DNA of 64,000 nucleotides from Chryseobacterium piperi (lineage in GTDB: Bacteria; Bacteroidota; Bacteroidia; Flavobacteriales; Weeksellaceae): assembly GCF_002285635.2 (NCBI RefSeq), contig NZ_CP023049.2, positions 2,108,001 to 2,172,000 on the forward strand, written 5' to 3'. Below, one piece after another: positions 15,680-23,452 of this stretch. A program made the position numbers and the translations under genes. The first letter of the stretch is position 1, and every line of letters starts with the position of its first letter. The notes beneath the pieces were generated by a model, which was given only the letters and a program-made list of their open reading frames with translations, was not told the DNA's origin and ran no database searches.

Positions 15680-15773
15680 TGTTTTTTAAAGAAATTTTAA
15701 AGTCTTTTTTTCTAACCCTAAACTCTTCCAAAACCTTAACCACTCTTCTTCTGCGCTCCCTTAATTGGGATTG

Positions 15774-15803
15774 CAAAGATACAAACTTTTTCTTATTATC
15801 AAA
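15774..15803 (-). promoter_or_regulatory. rRNA promoter candidate P2
   Basis: Minus strand TTTG (15800-15803) and TATCTTTG (15774-15781) separated by 18 nt. Same architecture as P3, about 125 bp further upstream. Confidence 0.6.
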
Positions 15804-15886
15804 ATAAATTCTCATTTATTTTTTAAGCCTGCTTCCTAATGTTTACCGTTCTCTGCGCTACCTACTATCTCTCGTTTTCAGTGGTG

Positions 15887-15919
15887 CAAAAGTACCACTA
15901 TTTACCCCACCCCTCCAAA
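15887..15919 (-). promoter_or_regulatory. rRNA promoter candidate P1 (most distal)
   Basis: Minus strand TTTG (15916-15919) and TACTTTTG (15887-15894) separated by 21 nt. Its -7 element is identical to that of P3. The -7 box is flanked by GTGGT and ACCAC, a small dyad (TAGTGGT, ACCACTG). Confidence 0.6.
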
Positions 15920-16148
15920 TATATTTAACATAAAGTTTACTTTTAATTCATATTTATTCTTAACTATCTGAAATACAGTTTTAAAAATTTAAACATTTAT
16001 TTAAGAGAATCAAGGGAAACAGAATGGCACAAGGAAGAAAGGCTTAGGAACTAGGGAATGAAGAGGGAAGAGAAAAGGTTTTGGGAGATAGAGAAAGCGT
16101 GGAAAAAGCAGGAGCTTGGGTAATTTACCTGCTATATAGTGTATATAA
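15920..16148. other. Intergenic region between the rRNA operon and the phosphoesterase operon
   Basis: Upstream part of the rRNA promoter region, AT-rich near 15920-16010 and purine-rich near 16010-16120. No gene, repeat or further promoter that I can support. Confidence 0.5.
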
Positions 16149-16150
16149 AT

Positions 16151-16183
16151 ACAAGTAAACCGGCATAAAGCCGGCTTACTTGT
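16151..16183 (-). terminator. Terminator of the SusC/SusD/phosphoesterase operon
   Basis: Fourteen-base arms (16151-16164 and 16170-16183) with loop ATAAA. The only imperfection is an A-C mismatch on the plus strand that becomes a G-U pair in minus-strand RNA, so the hairpin is intact only for transcripts of the phosphoesterase operon. The following T tract is weak. Confidence 0.65.
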
Positions 16184-16213
16184 GTGACACTACTATTATA
16201 TATATATGATAAC

Positions 16214-17131
16214 TTAATAGTGGTGTACTATATATTCATTCTCAAATGAGCCGTCATCATAAAATTTCAATATGGCATATCCTGGAGGGGTTTCCTGATA
16301 ATAGAAAGGTTTCGCAGAACGTTTATCTCCTTCTCCCCACCAAAATCCAGACATCGCACCGTTACAAAAATAGTATACATCATTGTACCAGGCTCTGTCC
16401 AGCAAATGCTGATGTCCGCTAAGACATCCTTTTACCTTATCTTTATGCTTATAAAAAAGATCCTTTAGTGCTATATGATCCTTATGTTGTCCCCCTTCCC
16501 AGCTTCCGGTGACAGTAAGTATCGGATAATGCGACATGATGAGTACATACTCTCCCTTAGGAATACGGTCAAGCTCCTGTGTTAACCAGTTCATTTGTTC
16601 AGGATCCAAGCTAACACCCGAATTGTTACCATCCAACATTATAAAATGCCATTTTCCTTTTTTAGTACTATAGTAACGTTTAGGCATTTTAAGTCTTTTA
16701 GCTGCATAGGGTACCCCATACATTTCATCAGACTTTCCACCGGCCCACCAAATATCATGATTCCCCACACAGCTATACATATCATAGTCTGCAATTTCTT
16801 TAATACAATTATCCCAGGCACTCCACTGATCATAGACTTCCTGACGTGTAGAGTTGTCCCGATCTACAGCCATAATAGAGTCGCCGGTATTCAGAAAGAA
16901 ATCCACCTTTTGGGTTTTAATTTCTTTAAGGCATTTTAAAAACCTCTCCATCACTTTAGGGTCCGCCGGTAAATGTACATCAGTAATATGCGCTGCTGTC
17001 AGCAGAAGTTTCTTTTTAGAATTTACATTTTGACCTTTCTGGGTCGCAGCTAAAAGCTCAGTCGCTGTTCCACTAAGCATTAATGCAGAGACTGCAAGCG
17101 GGACCTTTGTCAAAAACTTTCTTCTTTTCAT
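16214..17131 (-). CDS. Secreted calcineurin-like metallophosphoesterase
   Basis: A 305-residue protein with the full set of calcineurin-type metal motifs: ITDVH (about 49-53), NTGDS (about 81-85), GNHD (about 122-125), MSHYP and SGHQH. The N-terminus MKRRKFL, followed by a hydrophobic stretch, looks like a twin-arginine signal (RRxFL), so it may be folded before export to the periplasm. It would hydrolyse a phosphomono- or diester; the substrate is not evident. It is the last gene of the SusC/SusD operon, 52 bp after susD, which suggests the imported nutrient carries phosphate (inference). Confidence 0.85.
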   Translation of the reverse strand: MKRRKFLTKVPLAVSALMLSGTATELLAATQKGQNVNSKKKLLLTAAHITDVHLPADPKVMERFLKCLKEIKTQKVDFFLNTGDSIMAVDRDNSTRQEVYDQWSAWDNCIKEIADYDMYSCVGNHDIWWAGGKSDEMYGVPYAAKRLKMPKRYYSTKKGKWHFIMLDGNNSGVSLDPEQMNWLTQELDRIPKGEYVLIMSHYPILTVTGSWEGGQHKDHIALKDLFYKHKDKVKGCLSGHQHLLDRAWYNDVYYFCNGAMSGFWWGEGDKRSAKPFYYQETPPGYAILKFYDDGSFENEYIVHHY

Positions 17132-17183
17132 AGTTTATCGTTATATTTCTTTGTAATTAATAAATAATAGAATTAGTTCTTTC

Positions 17184-18956
17184 TTACCAGCCCGGAGGTT
17201 GTTTAAGCTTAGGGTTTAAAATTAGCTGATTTGCCGGTATTGGAAGATAGTAGTATTTCGGATTGATAAAAGTTCTCGGAAGTACTTTATCTTTTACGAA
17301 CATAATATGACCGGAAGTTCCATCCGAAAGATAGAATATACCATCTGAAATATAGTATTTAGTTAGATTAGCTCTAATATTTGCAGGAAGGCCATTCAGA
17401 GGATCTTCTTTTCCGGGAGCTTCAAGAATAGCAATATCGGGTTTTCCGTCACCGGTTACATCAACAGCTCCTAGCCCCGGAACATAGAACCCTTTGGAAG
17501 ATTGTCCTAATAAAGCACCGGATTTCCAGCGAAATAAGTCATCAAGCCGTTTATTTTCACAAGCCAACTCTACTCTGCGCTCACGTCTGATCTCCAGAAT
17601 AACTCCTTTGTTACTTCCGCTAACGTTTGGATATTGTTGTGCCAGATAGTTATCCGGTGTAGTATTAGCTGCTACCATAGAAAGATCAGGCATTTTAACC
17701 CTTCTTCGTAAAAAGTTTACGGTATTATCAAGATCACCTTGTGTTAAAGTTCCCAGCTCTGCTTTGGCTTCTGCATTAATTAATACTACCTCAGCATATC
17801 TAAATATAGGAAGATCAGTATAATTTAGCTCCCACCCTCCCCTAAGCGACGGATCTCTTGGATAAAACTTAATTTGTAAATATCCCCCAAAAGCCGGCTG
17901 AACCAAATAAGGGGCACCACCAGGGATTGTTGCAAACCCCGGAGGCATGATCGTTTCCGCCATACGAGGGTCTCGATTGGCAAATACTTCTGTAAAGCCT
18001 TTTTTGTCATAATCGGCAATTGAAGTGAAAGCTGAACCGTCTTTCATTAGAAATTCATCTGCCAGACTACCATTCAACGCCCATTGCCATCCTAAAACAG
18101 TATGTGTATTATTGCTTATCCCTTGATCTTTATTATTTTTTTGAAGAAAAATAACTTCTTTATTCCCATCAAGCATATTACTGGCAAATAGAGCACGAAA
18201 GTCTTCAGCTCCTTTTCCAGTATTGTAAATACTGAAACCACCATTGCTTATAATGTCCTGAGAAGCTGTTATGGCACGATTAAGAAACTTTCCCGAAGTG
18301 CTTTGCAATCCAAGTTCATCATGGTATTTTCTGAAAGAGCCTTCATATAAAGCAACACGGGCAAGCAAAGTAAGAGCAGCCCATTTCGTGATCATTGTAT
18401 TATTTGTTTTAGCAGGCAATACATGAGCTGAGGCATACTCCAAATCACTCATTACAGAATCCATGACCAATGTCCTTGGATCTTTAGCCTTATAGAGCAT
18501 TGCATCATCACTGCTCCCGATCGTATTGGAATACCAGGGTACATCTCCATATTTTTTAACCATATTGAAATAGAAGTTGGCTCTGAAAAATCTGGCAACT
18601 CCTTTATAATGCTTGATCAGAGACTGATCACCGGTTGCCTTTCCTGAGTTTTCTATCATGTAATTAATAGAACGCAGTTCTTTCCAGTCCCATCCGTCTA
18701 CATTGGCGGGTGTAAGGGAACCTCTTACCATATTATCGATATTATGGGCTCCTGTGTATATGGATATATTATCTGAAAACACATCGGTATACGGTGCTGA
18801 AATGTATTTATAAAAACCATTGGTATAGGTTTCTAAATCCTGGGGATTATTGAAGAAGTTATCTTTTGTAATATCCGTAATAGGATCTCTCTGAAGAAAA
18901 TCGCTTTCGCAGGATATTAAAAACAATCCTGTCAACAAAAGAAAAATTCTTTTCAA
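17184..18956 (-). CDS. SusD/RagB-family nutrient-binding outer-membrane lipoprotein
   Basis: A 590-residue surface lipoprotein. The signal peptide ends in LFLISC, with the lipid-modified Cys about residue 16. The N-terminal SusD-like region (DPITDITKDNFFNNPQDLETYTNGFYKY) and C-terminal RagB region (NAEAKAELG, EIRRERRVELACENKRLDDLFRW) are typical. It forms the lid of the SusC transporter. The start is TTG at 18954-18956; no ATG exists in frame either now or in the reconstructed pre-insertion sequence. An IS element lies only six bases upstream and has replaced the native leader, so translation and expression may be reduced. Confidence 0.9.
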   Translation of the reverse strand: MKRIFLLLTGLFLISCESDFLQRDPITDITKDNFFNNPQDLETYTNGFYKYISAPYTDVFSDNISIYTGAHNIDNMVRGSLTPANVDGWDWKELRSINYMIENSGKATGDQSLIKHYKGVARFFRANFYFNMVKKYGDVPWYSNTIGSSDDAMLYKAKDPRTLVMDSVMSDLEYASAHVLPAKTNNTMITKWAALTLLARVALYEGSFRKYHDELGLQSTSGKFLNRAITASQDIISNGGFSIYNTGKGAEDFRALFASNMLDGNKEVIFLQKNNKDQGISNNTHTVLGWQWALNGSLADEFLMKDGSAFTSIADYDKKGFTEVFANRDPRMAETIMPPGFATIPGGAPYLVQPAFGGYLQIKFYPRDPSLRGGWELNYTDLPIFRYAEVVLINAEAKAELGTLTQGDLDNTVNFLRRRVKMPDLSMVAANTTPDNYLAQQYPNVSGSNKGVILEIRRERRVELACENKRLDDLFRWKSGALLGQSSKGFYVPGLGAVDVTGDGKPDIAILEAPGKEDPLNGLPANIRANLTKYYISDGIFYLSDGTSGHIMFVKDKVLPRTFINPKYYYLPIPANQLILNPKLKQPPGW

Positions 18957-18962
18957 TAAGTA

Positions 18963-19823
18963 AGAGTCTGTTTAAATTTTATTCAGTAATAATTTTATGG
19001 CGGATAATTTGACCATGTTTTCAGAGGATTCCATTAAGAGTTCATAATTTCTGCATAATCTTCTATCGTTATCAAACCAAGCAAATGTACGCTCTATAAT
19101 CCATCGTTTATGAATTGGCTCAAACCCTTTTACTTTTTTGTCACTCCGCATTACGATCTGAATGATATAATTAAACTTAATTCTTATTTCCTCAATAATC
19201 TCTCCTCTATAACCTCCGTCCGCCAGGATTACCTGAAGCGGAATTAGTAAATATCGCAGTGTTTTGATCAGTAACAATGCAGCCTTACTCTCATGAACAT
19301 TGGCTACACTTACCATTACGGCTAACAAAAAACCATTTTTGTCTACCACAACGTGTCTCTTGATTCCTTTTATTTTTTTACCTCCGTCAAAGCCATTGAG
19401 TGAACGGTTATTTCCCCAACGAACACTTTGACTGTCAATAATTCCTAAACTTGCCTGCGCTTTCTGACCCCTGTTTCGTCGTACTTCCTCTCTCAATTTT
19501 GATAATAATAAATCGAAAATCTCCAGATTTGACCATTTTGAATAATAGTAATAAACCAATTGCCATTTGGGAAAATCATGAGGTAAAAGTCTCCATTGAC
19601 AGCCTGTTTTTACTAAATAACTGATAGCATTCCAAATGACAACCAAATCATATTTTCGTTTTCTGTCATCAAAATCTAATGCTTTTTTTATAAATTGCCA
19701 CTGAGTTTGGGTTAAGTCCGTTGGATACATTGATGTTTTTTTCTTTTGCAACTCTAAAATGACAATTTTTATGCAACTTTTAACCCTTACTATTTTTTAT
19801 TATTACTTTTTTAAACAGGCTCT
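18963..19823 (-). mobile_element. IS5-family-like insertion sequence, 861 bp, with 5-bp target duplication
   Basis: Terminal inverted repeats: the left end reads AGAGTCTGTTTAAA and the right end, inverted, reads AGAGCCTGTTTAAA, with one mismatch in 14. Both ends are flanked by the direct repeat AAGTA (18958-18962 and 19824-19828), an apparent target-site duplication. One transposase gene fills the element, and its stop codon lies within the left repeat. The element separates susC from susD and points the same way as both genes. Intact repeats, duplication and transposase indicate a recent insertion. Confidence 0.9.
18972..19751 (-). CDS. IS5-family-like DDE transposase
   Basis: A 259-residue single-frame transposase. 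An N-terminal DNA-binding part (TDLTQTQWQFIKKAL, SYLVKTGCQWRLLPHDFP) is the DUF4096-type domain of IS5-like elements. The catalytic Asp, Asp and Glu appear in IIDSQSV, ILADGGYRG and WIIERTFAW. Nothing is truncated, so it may be active. The frame runs as a single ORF, unlike the two-frame members of the IS427 group. The exact subgroup needs a comparison with ISfinder. Confidence 0.92.
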   Translation of the reverse strand: MQKKKTSMYPTDLTQTQWQFIKKALDFDDRKRKYDLVVIWNAISYLVKTGCQWRLLPHDFPKWQLVYYYYSKWSNLEIFDLLLSKLREEVRRNRGQKAQASLGIIDSQSVRWGNNRSLNGFDGGKKIKGIKRHVVVDKNGFLLAVMVSVANVHESKAALLLIKTLRYLLIPLQVILADGGYRGEIIEEIRIKFNYIIQIVMRSDKKVKGFEPIHKRWIIERTFAWFDNDRRLCRNYELLMESSENMVKLSAIKLLLNKI

Positions 19824-19858
19824 AAGTATTTAGTTTCATTATTATAAGTTTTGAGGCA

Positions 19859-22852
19859 TTAAAAGTTTAGATTCATACCAAAAGAATAGGTACGCTGGAA
19901 GGGATAGGCAGCTTGTCCAAGAGTTTCAGGATCCAGTTTTACTTTGAGGTGTGACAGTTCAAAAATGTTCTCAGCACTGAAATAAAAACGGATCTTATTA
20001 AAATGTACTTTGGATGTCTCTTTCAATGGCAAGGAATAGCCAATAGTAATGTTCTTTACACGGACATAAGAAGCGTCCTGCATGTATCTTTTATTAGGAA
20101 TACCTAATTGTTGCATATCATCTTCTGCAGTATATGCCCTTACTGCAGGGAAATATGCATTGGGATTTTCCGGTGTCCAGTGATCCAAGTTCTGCTGAGT
20201 AACATTAGTCCATGGCTGAGCATAAACACCCCAGAAATAAATAGTGCTTGCACCAGGATACCAGTCTCTTTTGCCCACTCCCTGCAGGAAGATACGGAGA
20301 TCTATTCCCTTCCAGTCTCCTGAAAGATCCAGGCTGAATGGAAAACGGGCTGAAGTATTTCCCACAACATATAAATCTCCAGGATTATTCACGGTTTTGT
20401 CACCCACATCTACTTTTCCATCCCCGTTACGATCTCTGAATTTGGGATCACCAGGATAGAATTTATAGGATTGGTCATCAGTTCCCATTGCCGTTTGATT
20501 AGGATGATTTTTAATATCAGCTTCATCTTTAAAGAAACCTTCTATATCCGCTCCCCAAATCTCTCCGATTTCCTGACCTTCATAGTATCCCGACAGCAAT
20601 TTCCCGGGATTATCAAACTTGGTAATAAATGATCGGCTGTCTGCAAGTACAAAAGTGACATTATAGTGGAAGGGAGAGCCACCCATGTTGAATTGATCAT
20701 TCCAGCCCAATCTGAACTCCCAGCCTTTAGTTTTAAGATCTCCTGCATTTACTTTAGGTTCTGTCGTCCCAAACACATTGGGAAGAATCTTCCCCGGAAC
20801 CAGCATATCTTTAGTATAGCGGGTATATTTATCGAAATTTAATTGTAACCTATTATTAAAAAGGGAAAGGTCTACACCAAAGTTAATGGTAGAAACATTT
20901 TCCCAGGTAAAATTATCGGAAACAGCTCCCGGCGCATAAACACCAATAGGACGTGTATTTCCTAATATTTGCCCTACGGTTCCCGTGGTCATTGTCGGAA
21001 TATATGGATATGCAATGGTATTCTTATTTCTATCCAGAAGATCCTGGTTTCCTAGAGATCCATATGATCCTCTGAATTTTAATAAATTAAAGCCTAAAGC
21101 GTTCTTTATACCGGAGAAGAAGCTCTCATCCGACAGTACCCAACCGGCAGATGCCGATGGGAAGAATCCCCAGCGTTTTCCTTTAGGAAACCGGGAAGAA
21201 CCATCATAACGACCGTTTAATTCTACCAGGTATTTATTCTTAAAATTATATGCTGCCCTGTAATATACGCCCTGCAAAGCCCATTCTATAATATTTTCTG
21301 TTTCCTCCATGGTTCCGGTACTCAGTCCTATGGAAGGCAGGGAAGTAGATAAAATATTATTTTTTTTGGCTGAAAAATAGCTGTACTTAGTATATTCCTG
21401 GTTAAAGCCTCCTAATAACTGGAGGTAGTGGCCTCCAAAGTTCTTATGAAAATCAGTATACAAATTATATACATAATACCTTCCGGACATATTTTCATTC
21501 TTTGCCCACGAGGTTGTAGCTCCGGTGTAAGAGATGGGTTTGTCAGGTCCTGTTTCATAAGCTACCGGAATATCATAAGAACGGATAAGTGACGATGTAT
21601 TTCTAAACGTTGCTTCAGCTTTTAAATCCCATATTTTTTTGATAAGTGAAGCATTGGCCACAAAAGAGATCTGCGTCTGCCTGTATTCATTCTTTGACCG
21701 TCCTCCATCCTGTAATCTTCCCAAAATATTTGCTCCATCATTTGTCCAGCTACCATCGGGGTTCCTGAGTACACTTAACGACGGTGTCCGATTAACGTTC
21801 CAGAAAAAATTGTTATCAATGAAAACAGGAGAATCATAATCTGAAAATGTAAATGCTGTATTGGTAGATAAATCCAGCCATGGATTAATATTAAGATCTA
21901 CTTTTCCTCTCATATTATATCTATTATAGATATCATTTCCGTATCGAAGCATTCCATCCTGGCGGTAATATTCTCCTGAAAGCAGATAACCCACTTTCTC
22001 CATCTTCCTGGAAATACTCATATTAGTAGTGTAGGTAGGTGCTATTGAATTATAAGCTTCTTTTAACCAATTGGTAGATCCGTAATAAGCCCACGAGGTT
22101 GGATCTGAAGGATTCAGAATAACACGTGGAAGATTAGGATTGTTTGCAATCTGCCTGGCATATTCTCTTTCATTTTCAGGATATAAATTATACAATGGAG
22201 TTGCAGCATCGTGCTTATATTGCATAACGGTTAAAGGGTCAGTTACCAGCTCCGGTAATTTGCCGATTGTTCTGTAAGCTGTATTGGTATTGACAGATAC
22301 GTTAAGCTGTCCTCCTTTTGCACTTTTTGTGGTGATCAATACCACACCAAATGCTGCTCTTGCTCCATATATTGCAGCGGAAGATGCATCTTTCAAAACA
22401 GATACATTTTCTATATCTGCGGGATTCAATCTTGTCAGCTCCTCTCCACTATAAGGTACGTTATCTACTAGTATCAGTGGATTGCCTCCATTTACACTCG
22501 TAAAACCTCTTATATTAAAGTTGGTTCCTGATGTTGCTCTTCCGTTATCAATAGTGATATTCAGGTTGGGAATAAGCCCTTGGAGTCCCGCACCAATATT
22601 GGTTATAGGTCTGTTTTCCAGTTTTTTCCCCGAAACCATATCCACCGCACCGGTAAGATTAATTTTCTTTTGCTTTCCAAAACCTACAACTACCACCTCA
22701 TCTATATCTTTAGATTTTTCCAGTGTGTCATTTTTTTTAGAATTTTCTTTCTTTAAAAGCGTTTGCTGAGCTATTGCTGTGTAGGAGGTACAGGTGAAAA
22801 ATACAATAGCTGCCCTCAAAGAGCCTGCTGCAATTAACGAGCTTCTTCTCAT
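19859..22852 (-). CDS. SusC/RagA-family TonB-linked outer-membrane transporter
   Basis: A 997-residue TonB-dependent transporter. A signal peptide (cleavage after AIAQ, about residue 29) is followed by a charged linker and the TonB-box region DIDEVVVVGFG. The plug has the SusC hallmarks (IRGFTSVNGGNPLILVDNVP, LNPADIENVSVLKDASSAAI, YGARAAFGVVLITTK). The barrel ends in FGMNLNF. The carboxypeptidase-regulatory-like domain usually found between signal peptide and TonB box is missing here. It pairs with the SusD protein downstream, from which it is now separated by the IS. The stop is 36 bp before the IS. Confidence 0.93.
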   Translation of the reverse strand: MRRSSLIAAGSLRAAIVFFTCTSYTAIAQQTLLKKENSKKNDTLEKSKDIDEVVVVGFGKQKKINLTGAVDMVSGKKLENRPITNIGAGLQGLIPNLNITIDNGRATSGTNFNIRGFTSVNGGNPLILVDNVPYSGEELTRLNPADIENVSVLKDASSAAIYGARAAFGVVLITTKSAKGGQLNVSVNTNTAYRTIGKLPELVTDPLTVMQYKHDAATPLYNLYPENEREYARQIANNPNLPRVILNPSDPTSWAYYGSTNWLKEAYNSIAPTYTTNMSISRKMEKVGYLLSGEYYRQDGMLRYGNDIYNRYNMRGKVDLNINPWLDLSTNTAFTFSDYDSPVFIDNNFFWNVNRTPSLSVLRNPDGSWTNDGANILGRLQDGGRSKNEYRQTQISFVANASLIKKIWDLKAEATFRNTSSLIRSYDIPVAYETGPDKPISYTGATTSWAKNENMSGRYYVYNLYTDFHKNFGGHYLQLLGGFNQEYTKYSYFSAKKNNILSTSLPSIGLSTGTMEETENIIEWALQGVYYRAAYNFKNKYLVELNGRYDGSSRFPKGKRWGFFPSASAGWVLSDESFFSGIKNALGFNLLKFRGSYGSLGNQDLLDRNKNTIAYPYIPTMTTGTVGQILGNTRPIGVYAPGAVSDNFTWENVSTINFGVDLSLFNNRLQLNFDKYTRYTKDMLVPGKILPNVFGTTEPKVNAGDLKTKGWEFRLGWNDQFNMGGSPFHYNVTFVLADSRSFITKFDNPGKLLSGYYEGQEIGEIWGADIEGFFKDEADIKNHPNQTAMGTDDQSYKFYPGDPKFRDRNGDGKVDVGDKTVNNPGDLYVVGNTSARFPFSLDLSGDWKGIDLRIFLQGVGKRDWYPGASTIYFWGVYAQPWTNVTQQNLDHWTPENPNAYFPAVRAYTAEDDMQQLGIPNKRYMQDASYVRVKNITIGYSLPLKETSKVHFNKIRFYFSAENIFELSHLKVKLDPETLGQAAYPFQRTYSFGMNLNF

Positions 22853-23329
22853 GGTTTAATTTTATTATTAGAATTTATTTTTAACAGATGAGCATCATTC
22901 ACAACAAATAGAAAAGAAAGATCAATGGCTCTATTTTATACCTCCGTAATAATAACCATGAGAAATTAGAAATGAAATTATCACCACTAATATATTCGAG
23001 ATTTGGAACATTAATTTTATAAGAGGAGTTATCAAATTTCATGTTTACTATTTGTAAATTTCAACAAACAAATTTGATTAAATATTTACAAATAAGCATT
23101 TTATAGATGTTATAAAATTGTTAATCTCATATTAATTTTTACTATTAAAAACATTAATTTTTTTACAGAAAAATAACATCAATAAAGAGCTTTGGCATCA
23201 TAAAATTTGTCATCAGACAATTTATAGCAAAAGAGTAAAAGTTTGTTTATAATCGATTGAATTATCAAAAAGCGATTAGTAAGGAAAGAAATAAGTATAA
23301 GTAGAGTAACTTTTTCAGAATAATAGGAT
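22853..23329. other. Upstream region of the SusC operon
   Basis: About 480 bp of very AT-rich sequence without coding potential. It must hold the susC promoter, but I find no convincing TTTG/TAnnTTTG pair. There is no adjacent ECF sigma factor or anti-sigma gene of the kind that often controls such operons. Confidence 0.5.
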
Positions 23330-23332
23330 AAA

Positions 23333-23369
23333 ACAAAGAAGCAACCCCAGTGTGAGGCTGCTTCTTTGG
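23333..23369 (-). terminator. Terminator of the M16 peptidase gene
   Basis: CAAAGAAGCA (23334-23343) and TGCTTCTTTG (23359-23368) pair, extended by a bulged C/G-rich part. On the minus strand the hairpin is followed by TTTTAT. It lies 85 bp beyond the stop codon of the M16 peptidase. Confidence 0.75.
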
Positions 23370-23452
23370 CATTTTAGTCATGAATTCATTTATTCGTTCA
23401 TTCGTAACTAAAAAATAATGTATTGTAAAGTTTTTGGCTTTTGAAATGGTAT

